64,000 bases of DNA, taken from positions 29,328,222 through 29,392,221 of the forward strand of contig OX365952.1 of assembly GCA_947247005.1 (NCBI GenBank). The letters run 5' to 3'. The translations under genes were made by a program, and so were the position numbers. The notes beneath the pieces are model-generated. The model was given only the letters and a program-made list of their open reading frames with translations. It did no database searches and had not been told where the DNA came from. Of this stretch, positions 23,554-35,500 are shown piece after piece (within the stretch, counting starts at the first letter, position 1; each line of letters begins with the position of its first letter). The stretch is from Spisula solida (Eukaryota; Mollusca; Bivalvia; Venerida; Mactridae).

Positions 23554-26500
23554 ATGGAGTTGCCTACCTCAACAAACACGAACTCGTCCAGTGTGCAGAT
23601 ATCAATTACATCATGTACAACCCTGTCATCTGTTGATGTGAAAGAGAACTACGTACAACCCATCACAGGAAATAATGAGTCAGCAACAAGAAATAATGCT
23701 GATGATGAGACAAAGGTATGTGTCATTGATTATTAACTGTGTAGGAAATGGTTTAGGTCACGTAGAATGCTCGTTATACAGTACTGTGTAGGGGGTTTAT
23801 TCTGCGTTTTTTCGGTGCGTAGAAATAAATTCTACATATTTTACTTATCGGCAGAAATGTTCGACACAAAATCAAGTTTCGACACTATTTCAATTTTCCG
23901 GTCATAATTTGAAAAATCGACTTATAACCCTATCGATTGTGATTGCTTGTGTATCAATGAAGGAATGTAATGTGTAATCTTTACAAGCTTGCACATTGGT
24001 GGGCAGTTTGACGTGGTAATAACATATCGGGTCAAACACTTCGAAATGAGCATGTTGGGGTATTTACCTGAAAACGGCAGAAAGTAATTTCCGATTTTCT
24101 GACAGGTTGCAGAAATAACAACTCATAACTAAATCATTTTAATACCAAAATCGCCGATTGTTTAGCCTGCAGAATTACCCCTCCCCATTCGCTTTACAGT
24201 ATGTGATTAACATTGGTCATTATCTACTTAACACATTTAAAAACGCACGGATATGTCTATTTTGATTTTTTAAAATAGACAGAGATGAGGAATCAATAAG
24301 TGTTTTATTCTAGTATACTGACGTCTGGCATTCAGACTGTGTGTATGGAGTGAAAATCCGTAGGGTTGACAGATGTATACAACGTCTGGAAAATAACAGA
24401 ACTCATTAATTGGTGTTTTCATTTTGCATATATACTAGTATGTTATAACTAAAAGAAGACCAAAGCAATTCAACATAAAATGCATCCTCATAAATGAAGT
24501 AGCACTGGCAATAAACATACATGTACTCGTACTTAAATCATATATTACAATAAACACACAATTTTATGTAAGTTTTTACACTTCGACTGTATACTATTTT
24601 ATATTTGTGTAACACTATATTCATGAAAATGTATTTGCTCTTTTACAACAATATGTTGTTTTCATTTCTTTGATAAAAAAAAATCGCCATCCGGCGATGT
24701 ATGAAAGAAAACATATGACCACAAAAAGAATCTTGATTTTAAATTATTTAACAAAACTTAACCACAATTACCAATAGTGCGTCTGGCAGTGAAGACTGCT
24801 GTCCGGAATCGATTCTGTAGATTAGAGATATTGATAAAAGTGTCCTGTCTGAAGATCATGGACACGTGGACGCCCTGTTCTATGATCGTCGCAGATCGTT
24901 CCAGTTTCTAGGTAAAGTGCCATTAACTTTGAAACAGTGGAATATGGCTATTAAGTCCAAACCTGCTTATATTTGCACATAACGAACTTCCGACATCAAA
25001 CATCCCGTTAGGCTGATTTCTGTCATCTTTACATAGGCATGACATACTTACCAATGGTGAAAATCAAAGAAAGTTTTATATTAATACTGTGTATACGTCG
25101 TACCTTCCATCCAAGCTTCTATAGAAATCCGTTAGGGGGGTTATACAGATGCATATATCATATAATCTCCTCTTATTGTAGATCGTCAATGCTAAAGCAG
25201 GACCAAAAAGCAACCAGATTAGTGTATGTAGGGACAAGGTGGTCACAAAAGTGATCATATTAGAGCCAGTATGGAGAAAGTTACATGAAATGATGAATTT
25301 AGATGGGATTCTCAAAGAAGCAGTTGAAGATCAAGGATTTTGTGTCAACATTGAGTCTGACCAAAATGATTTAAAGTTTGTTTTGTCAGGAACACAGTCA
25401 TGTATTGACCTTGCAACGATTGAATTGAGTAAGCTGAAGAAAAACGTCTGTATAGGACATTGTGATTTATTGATCACTAGTATTGAAGCCATTGCTCAAC
25501 TTAGTGTAACAAGTTATCTGGATGATATTCTTGACAGTAGAAACTGGAAATGCTGTGTTAGTCAAAAGAGAGAACAGATATGTGTGTATGGATTTAATCA
25601 ACAGTCGACATGGAAGGCTTGTAAATTAATAGAATCTATAATAGTTGAAAAAACCATCATTGTGAACGAAACAATTTGGGATACCATCGAATGCCTCCAA
25701 TCAATTGCTATGCATGATCATCCTGGATGCATTGTGTTCCACTTTGAAAGCAGACAGAAACTTTTTGTAATCGGTGTAAAGGAATTTGTTGAGGAATTCA
25801 TTCATAAAGTTACAGCACCAATTACTGGGCGATATGCAAGTAACAAAAATTATCTATCCATCAAGATTCAAGTCCCAAATGAAAATGTTTGTAAATTTAT
25901 CAGAAGCAGTGCGGTTGTACGAAAGTTCTTCTGCAAGAATGAATTAGACTTAGAATTCGCGAAAGAAAATAATTCCCATGTAGTCAATGTGAAGGGAGAA
26001 GAGTCAGTGGTAGAAAGTACAGACACATTTCTGAAGGTCTTGATAAATGATTTTTTGACAAAAATAGTTACTGTGGATGATGTTAAAGCCATACACTATG
26101 TTTTACAAGATAAAAGCAGACAATCACTTCAACGTTGTGTCACACATAATGATGTGGTTCTAGATTTACGTACTGATCACAGTGGAAGTTTGATTGAAGA
26201 GGTCAGCTGGTTTCCTAGTGGGGAATTTGAACATCAATGTAGCTGGTCGAATGCACAGAATAATCGTTGTGTTAGATTAACAAGAAGAAACCAAAAGAGA
26301 ACTGTCAATTCATACTATGTAGAGTTCAAGTCTGCCAGTCATTGTGCAGGTAAGCTTATTTGTCTTATATAATATACTAGATAGTAAATGTCGTAATATT
26401 TGTATTTATGTCTACTGTGAATAAATATTTGAAATACTGTAGCATAAAATGATAACAATAACATAACGATGACATCCAATTACCCCCAAAAGCTGTGTTT

Positions 26501-29500
26501 ATACATTCAAGGTCACGGTACAGGATTGAACTTTGTGTGGAGTGAGACTGTAAAATCGCGAGACTGTTGATACGGGCGTGTTCAAAAATGCCTAAAATTA
26601 GACATTGTCAACCCTGCTGACGTGTCGATGTCATGGTTTTGTATGTTCGAGTAAAAGGGTCGTTTTCACCGTCACACTGACTTAGATTTATATCACCAAG
26701 GTTCCATAAAATCTGGGCTGCAGTGATTCCAATTTGAAACTGTGCACAATATGCGTTATTGATTTGATGACGTGAGTCGCATAAGTGTAGGTTTGATGAT
26801 CTACTATGTAACTTATTTGTATCCAGTCTTCATACAGTTTCAGATTGTATAAAACGTAGAAGAAATGGTGTGATAGTGAATGTTCCATTGTGGAATGGTG
26901 GTCGAACAGCAGTTTTTATCAAGTTTACGTCGATACTGATGAATGTATTAGAGACCGTAGAAAAGACCGATTATAATGAAATTTTGATGATGTTAGAACA
27001 TAGATGTGACTGGCCTTTAGAGAACTATATCCGTCGTATAACTAAGTCTGTTGTACAATGGCTTACATCAGCTAACGAGAATTCCAAGTTACATACTGTT
27101 GTACTGATGGGAAGAGATGGTCGTGAATATAGTTTGGCAATGGATATAGTAAATCATGAATTGCATCATTCATGTAATAAAGGTAATTGTTCCTGTATAT
27201 TATATATAACCAGGAAACATCTGTATAAGAATATACTAAATGAGTCGATTAAATCATATACATATATTGTGGAAACGAGCACTAAAATCATGTAATCGAG
27301 TTAAGTAAAGATATTTCAGGAAACATATTTTTATTGTAAACTAAATTAATTGAGACGTATTTTAGCATGATGGGAAATCGGGTTTATGGTAACAAGGGTC
27401 AGCTTCCATTAGAGTGAAATGAAACAGCAAATTATACAAAGATATGGTTCGAACTAAGTTAAAGACAGTTTGTCGGTAAAAACAGGTTCCTGAAAAACAA
27501 GGTTATACTGTACTTGGAAAACCTCCTACGTATTACAATATACCTTATAATTTTCTGGGAAAAGTGGTTGGAAGAATGGATCAGTATTTTTTCATACTGT
27601 ATATCGATATGCGTGTATAATAAAAATGTTTGAATAAATTATTATCACAGAATAAAGTCCAATTTAGGGACAAATATTTCACAAATAACACTGTTCAGTA
27701 TTTCACTCTTTCTTTAATATTTCGCCATACAGGCTTTATCAAAAAATATAAAGATTCCTTTCTTCCCTACATGGTCAGCTTGATTTTTCAAAAGCATAAA
27801 TAAAATCAATCTTTATAATTTTTGATAAAGCCTGTATGGCGAAATATTAAAGAAAGAGTGAAATACTAAACAGTGCTAATTGTTATCATTTCGACAGTTT
27901 GAGTGTTTGATCTTTTTCAGACATTGAAACGGAACTGAATGTGGCAGTTATTCCTGGAGAGTTACATAACATTAAGGTTTGTAGTTTGGACACAACAACA
28001 CATATTTGAATATTAGTTTGGTTATTTGGTGTATGCCCCGTGCTATTACATTTTAGGTGATATGTGGGAGTGAGCTGACCGTCGGCGCGCTGTTGATTTC
28101 TGTTGATAACGTTAGTTTGGAGTTAGGTATTGTGATAAAACTTGTTGTGTATGTAGCATATGGGCCAATACGGCCTAAATAATTGTTATTAAAATAGAAT
28201 GAAAACCTGTTTTTGTGACAATACATCATTTGGGGGGGTATTATACGTCTCTGTGTTTAAAAGTTAAGTTACACAGGTCAATAGAAAGTTCTTTAGCACA
28301 TCCGCCTGATTGGTCGAACACGCAGATTGGCCATCTTGATAGCATTTCTGTTCATTAATGTCCTGTATGTATTTCTGAACTTGTGTTTAAATATACATGA
28401 CAGAATTGTTTAGTACAATGGTCTGATGGACAGAATGTGCAGTTTCAAGGCTGTCTTGGTTGAAAGTATAAGGGAAAAGTGTGTCGGACCTTGTTGTGAG
28501 GCTGACTTGTATCAGTTATACAGTTTAAAAGACTTAAACTTACTTCTCGGACTTGTTCAGCGCATCGGCAGAATTTTCAATATGGCGATCTTGGTTTGAA
28601 GGCAATGTCACACGTGACGAAAACCCATTTGAAAGCCTTTCCAGTGGGAGTTATGAACATGGACGCTAGGACTATGTCGATATTGGGTCCGTTGGGTCAA
28701 AAACTAGGTTACCATGTCTGATGAAAGAAACTGCTTGTGAATATGTCGCAGGCTTTATTCTACACTTGACGACACTTCTAACGCTACCCTTTGATATTCC
28801 ATGATATCTACTAAACCGTTCGAGCTATCTTCATCAAATTTTCAACCCATTGAGTTCAATGCATGTGCATGCTACAGCACTAGTCAATTTAGAAATTCAC
28901 GCATTTGATAAAATCGCGGTAAAAGCGTTATTTACGTCAGCCGAATTTCAAAAGTCACAAAATTAAACAGCGTATTTATTAAGGGTAAATTGAGTATTTT
29001 CACTTTTTTATTACACAGTGACAGAGTGAGCTTTTGTGATCACTCTTCGTCCGTCGTCCGCCCGTCCATCCGTCATTAATTGGGTTGTGTCCTCTCTAGA
29101 GGTCACAATTTTGGCCTAATCTTTATGAAACTTGGTCACAATAATCATCTCAACACAATCTAGGTCAAGTTCTATATTGGGTCATCTTAGGTAAAAAACT
29201 AGATCACTAGGCCAAATTATAGAAAACCTTGTGTAGTCACTAGAGGTCATAATTTTAACTTAATCTTTTTGAAACTTGGCCACAATGATCATCTAGGCCA
29301 AGTTAGATATTGGGTCATCCGGGGTCAAAAACTAGGTCACAAGGTCAAATCCTAGAAAAACCTTGTGTCCTCTCTAGAGGTCACAATTTTGACCTAATCT
29401 TTATGTAACTCTCGACAAAATCTAGGTCAAGTTCGATATTGTGTCATCTGAGGTCAAAAACTAGGTCACTATGTCAAATTACAGAAACACCTTGTGTAGT

Positions 29501-32500
29501 CACTAGAGGTCATAATTTTAGCCTAATCTTTATGAAACTTGGTCACAATGATCATCTCAACAAAATCGTTAAGTGCGAGGTCACTAGGTCAAATCACAGG
29601 ACTTGCATTCACTACTACGACATGTGAGCGACATAGGGCCCTTTGGGCCCTCTTGTTTATTTACTGTTTCTAATGTTATATAACGCGTATACACACTAAA
29701 CTATTCATGAACGTGATCTACGTTACACCTAGGTAGCAGTTGTTAAGCTAAGGCCACCTGAAATTAAACACCTCTTCTGAATAAAAAAACATACGTTAGA
29801 TATAAACGTTAAGCCTTCATGTTTTGTGCTTGAAAGGTAAAATACACATCATTTCTAAACATCCAATATGTTAAAGTATGCAAAAGAATTGAATTAAATC
29901 AGTTTAATATCGTTTTTGGTTACCATTAGTTCCAATTTCAAGCTGAGCTCGACTCCCGTAACTCACAGGAATCGTATTATCTCAACATACTCGTTGTGGT
30001 AACGGTTAACACTATATTTCGAAGCAAAAGCAAACGTTATTTTATTAACTAGTCGGTTGGTTTGCAGTGTAAATGATTATCTAAGACATGATGGAATCAA
30101 AGCTTGATAATCCATTTTAAAAAGCAAGGATCTTCAGCACAAATAACAACCAGGTGACCGCGTTAACAATATATGACTTTTAATATTAGGATTTATTCAG
30201 TTAAAGACGTGTCTTACAATGGTCTTAATTCCGATTTTGATAAAACGTTGTCAGAACTAGGGTCAAATATTGTTGTTTAACTATGACAAATTTCATGATA
30301 ATCCATATAGCAGTTTTAAAGAAATCTGCAACATATATTAAATGTAGCGATAGTTAAGTAGTTAAGTGTACATGAACCTTAGTCAGAATGATTTTTAAAT
30401 AAAATCTCTGGCGAGTTAGAAAATGGGTCATGTGTAGTAAAAAACTAGATCACTTCTGGACCCTGTTGAGTGAATATCTCTTCTCCAATCTTTGTTAAAA
30501 AATAATAATAGACAACTCCGACGAATAATAGACAACTCAGACGAGTTCAAAACTGTCACGTAAAACGTGAATATTAGTGTAAGGTGAGCAACCGTCTTGA
30601 CCTTCTTACACGTGAGCGATATGAGGCCATCATAACCATCTTATTGTTTATTGCAGGCAAATGTACTGGTAAATACTACCGGCAAGGACCTTGACCTTTC
30701 TGTCGGTAAGGTGTCAAACACTTTACTAAAGGCTGCAGGTAAAGCATTGCAGAATGAATGTCTTGAAAAATATCCAAATGGCATAACCAGCGATCAAATT
30801 GCTGAAACTGATGGCTACAAATTACATTCTCACAAAGTGTTCCATATTACACTGGACAGGTATATGCAGTCTGGATTAAATGACATGGGGAGTATTCAGG
30901 TACGAGTTCCTTATAACCATTTTCCAATTAATATTTGAAGGCTTCCTTTGAGTTATATTCAGTATGTTGTTTCAATGTACGTGTTTTGCTGTTATTATCA
31001 ATGGCATAAAACAAACAATATACTACATACTAAAATATTAGGTATGTTCTGATACTGTCCGTTCAATAAGTAATACCAATGAGGGAACTATCTCATTTAA
31101 AAGAATAGGGGTGCTTATGTTTTATATAATGAAAGAGATGCCTTCAATCAATAGGATAATACTTGAAAACTACTACATGTATTTCACATCGTATCGTTAG
31201 TCGAATGGATAACCCTCCCACCGCTATTATACCAGTGGTTGTGTTGAGATTTTGTTCAAACACGCCACTGGTTCGACACCAATCCAAGTTACAAACTTTT
31301 TAAAGTTTTATCTTTTTCAGCTTTAGCTGTCTAGCTTGGATTTTGACCCACTTGAAATGTTTGTAAATATCTCCGCACGGTACACAGATTTTAAATTGTG
31401 ATTGGTGAACATATAGTAAAGTTAACACAAAAAGTTAGATGCTGATTTGTATGTTTTTGTATTCGTAGTGTGTTGAAAAGTACAGTGGTCTATAGAGTGA
31501 CAAATGTCCGCTAGCTTTTTCCAAGCTATGTATCTCTGTTAATGCGCATGCCTTACCATGACCTCGGTGACTCATCGAAAACAGCCATGCGAACACCTTC
31601 GGTTGTTATCGGCTACCGCTTACACATGTTGACATAAACAGTGTTTTGGTTTACATTAGCAGAGCACAACAATGCGGAGTAATACGTAAACATGGATTGT
31701 TTTATAACGTTATACTATTACATTATTTATCTTGCTTCTTCCTTTAAATACAATATCAGGACACGAATAACAATAGCATGTAGTGTACATTTTAGCTCAC
31801 CTGTCACAAAGTGACGCAGTGAGCTTTTGTGACCACTCTTCGTCCGTCGTCCGTCCGTCAACAATTTGCTTGTGTAGACACTAGAGGTCACACTTTTGGC
31901 CTAATCTTTATGAAACTTGGTCACAATGATCATCCCAACAAAATCTAGGTCAAGTTCGATATTAGGTAGTTTGGAGTCAAAAACTAGGTCACAAGGTCAA
32001 ATCATAGAAAAACCTTGTGTAGTCACTAGAGGTTACAATGTTGACCAAATCTTTAGGAAACTTGGTCACAATAACAAAATCAAAGTCAAAATTGATATTG
32101 GGTTATCTGGGGTCAAAAACTAGGTCACAAGGTCAAATTATAGGAAAACCTTGTGTAGTCACTGGAGGTCACAATTTTGACATAACCGTTATAAAATTTG
32201 GTCACATTGATCATCTCAGCAAGATCTAGGTCAAGATTTATATTGGGTCATCCAGGGTAACAAACTAGGTCAAATCATAGAAAAACCTTGTACAGTCACT
32301 AGAGGTCACAATGTTGGCCTAATCTAATTGAAACTTTGTCACAATTTTTTTTATGCAGTCTAGGTCAAGTTTGATATGGGTCATCCTGGGTCAAAAACTA
32401 GGTCACTAGATCAAATCATAGGAAATCCTTGTGTAGTCACTAGAGGTCACCATTTTAGCCTTATCTTTATGAAAATTGGTCACAATGATCATCTCAACAA

Positions 32501-35500
32501 AATCTAGGTCAAGTGTGAGGTCACTAGGTCAAATCACAGGGCTTGCATGCACTACTATGACATGTGAGCGACCTAGGGCCCTTTTGGCCCTCTTGTTACA
32601 AAACAGTACGCATATAATATGATACTTGCCGGTAATTTGAGAACCATTTCGTTTGCGTCATAACTTATTCATATCGGTTGTACGGTTGGAATTGCGTAGA
32701 AAGAAGGCAGTGGCTAGGGAACCGGCACCGGACGACAAGACAGCGAAATTATTCGTTCGGCACCGGTTCGCTAGCAGTACGTGCGTTGGCTAGGGAACCG
32801 TCATTTTATTTTTATGCATTAGGCATTCGAAAATTTCCCGTTTCATATTTGTGCTGGACATTTCTCTTTCACGATGGATGGATGTCTCTCACAGAGTTTG
32901 TCTGCTTTGATATATTTGTGAGTGGCTGATTTACATCTTCGAGTCTAAAACCACTTGACATCTTTCGCAAATGTATTGAAAAAATATACATGTAACAATC
33001 GCAATGTGTCATTTAAACTCAACGCTGTATATCTTTTTTAAAGATATTTCTTGTTACAAGTACCTTATTTTGTATTTGTTACTAATAGAATAATAAGATT
33101 AATTTGAGTGTTATGTTTTCATTCTTTATCAATCAAGTTGTATCTTTTTCAATTATTTTATTTTTATCTATCGTGAGTACAATAATGCAATTTTATAATA
33201 TATTCACTGCAACATAATTTTTTATCGTTTGAAGTATCGATGCATTAAAGCGGTAATATGAATAAGACTTTGTTACATGGATACATGTAATAAAAAATAA
33301 AAATAAATTGTGGGGATCGAACCTACAACTCGGGATAAAATTGAAACTTGTAGGAAGTGTGCGTTTATATACTACAGCGCCTTTGCTTTATGAAATGCGC
33401 CTTGAAAATGCTTTGATATCGAACCAATTTACAGTTTACCTGTATAACGGTTCTCGTTTGACTTTGAATGCACTATACGTATTTGCCGTAACGAATTTAA
33501 TTTCGATAGTAATTTGAAATAATATACTGTACAGGTAAAACCTGTTATAGCAACAGCTTTACGCCCTGGTGAAATGTGTTCTTTCGAATATGTAAATATA
33601 CTGGAAAATTATTTATCTCATGGCGTATTAACTCTACAACGCATCACAACAATATACATGTGTATCAAAAGTTATTTAGAACGGTGAAAATATGCTTGTG
33701 ATGATAACAAACTGGACGTACTGCCAGTGACGTCATATTGTGTTACAATCCAATATTTATCTTATATTGTATAGATAAACCACGTTTTTTGAGCCGTGAC
33801 TAATTTATGCAGCAAAGTTGATTCACCCTAAAAGGGTATGCATATATAAGCAATAACAACATAAGTTAAATAAGTAGTTTCTGTAAGTAACTCAATACGT
33901 GGCCCAATGGACACGGCGATGTCTTCTGGGACATACTTTTACAGGTTCGATCCTTGGTATGATCACTTTTTATATATTTTTTTCAAATCGCTTGTTCAAG
34001 TAATATTACACAAGAAAGTTTCCTGGAATGTATTTAATAATTAGCGATTTATTAGTCAAAATTAAAGGTCGTTAGTCATAGTAACAGCGTGTAACTATAA
34101 ACGTGTAATGGCTTCAATAAGTTAACATACTGGTGAAGATGTTGGTATGATAATGAATATTTAATATGGCTCGTATTGAAAACCTTACACAGAAAGTTTG
34201 CAAGGAGTTCATAATTTATATAATATACATGTAGTGTATGTGTCTTTTAACTTTGACACAAACAGTGGCGTTAGCTAATGCAATAAACGGTATTCAAGCA
34301 ACCGCTATAAGATATCCAAATGCATCATCCTACTCAGAGACAGACAAAACAGACAGGTTGTCAACCAACACACCAAGTGAAGTCGAAAATCTTTGACACG
34401 AGTTTAAGTATTGCATTCAGTAAAAGATAAATTAATACTGGACCCGAGGAAAAAAATGAAATAAAAACAGCGAAACATGAATTACCATTACAGGTACAAT
34501 GCAAAGTCAAAATAATTATTAAAAAAATGGCTTTAACAATGTCTACATATTCTTGACGAAAATGAAACAAAATAAATGAAGTGAGTAAAATAGTGCAGTT
34601 ATCAGGGCTTGAACCCGCATGTCTCAGGGTGACAATTAAGCTCTCTACCGATTGAGCCAGCGATACTGACAATATCAGGTCAAGCAATTATAATTATATA
34701 TTAACGCATTTTTAAGGTATACCAACCAGGTATATTCCCACACCATGACTAAATAGTGTAATCTCCCGTCACGGCTCAAAACTCGTGGTTGATCTATAGT
34801 ATAGATTATCAATATATTTCTTTACCTATGATATGCATGAATGCATAGCCAATGGGATGAAAGCATTGACGGTGATAGCTCGTAAACTTACAGCGAAACT
34901 GTTTTCCGCACGGTTTTTAATCAAATGTCTACTATACGACGTTAATTTAGTAAAAAAGAAACTATTTATATTATCAAACTACTGAGTATTGCCGAGCGGA
35001 TAATGCCGATATTTGGCGATGTTATGTCAAAAGTCATTATTTATGGAGCACCCCCTTATACTGCTAAACTTTTCTTACAACGTCTTACCTTTACGCTTTC
35101 TAGGGGCCCTGATCACGAACGGTATGGTTCTTATTAATGTTGAACGCATTTTATCATGACTTGGGTATTATGCAGGAGTGACTGAATCAGTTTTTCTTGG
35201 AATAGTTTTAACAGTAAGACTTTTACTAACTTCAATTTAAATATCATTTTATTATGAATATGGTATGTATAGCTTGGAGACGTATCAATTGCATTGTAAA
35301 CTTTGTTTCGATTTTGTTATACGAACAATTCTTTCAGGTAAAGGGATGACACCTTCTAGTTTCAATTCATGTATTATAGAAGTTATTTTGTCAGGTTGTT
35401 AAATCATTGCAATATTGTCTATTGTCTATAATTTCAGGCCATTATTTTATTTTACACAGATGTCCTTTTTGCATTTTCAGATGATACGGAACCTAGTAGG

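Larger units (their letters stand above)
33760..34812. mobile_element. TIR-flanked element in intron 5 containing two tRNA-like sequences
   Basis: The left arm (..AAACCACGTTTTTTGAGCCG, to 33801) pairs with the right arm (CACGGCTCAAAACTCGTGGT, from 34769) over about 35 bp with few mismatches. tRNA-like sequences lie near each end in opposite orientations. No ORF of note. Confidence 0.5.

Noticed and set aside
32678..32929. 83-codon frame in intron 5 of the macrodomain gene
   Set aside because: It contains an internal repeat (ggctagggaaccg) and no family signature. It would break the phase-consistent gene model.
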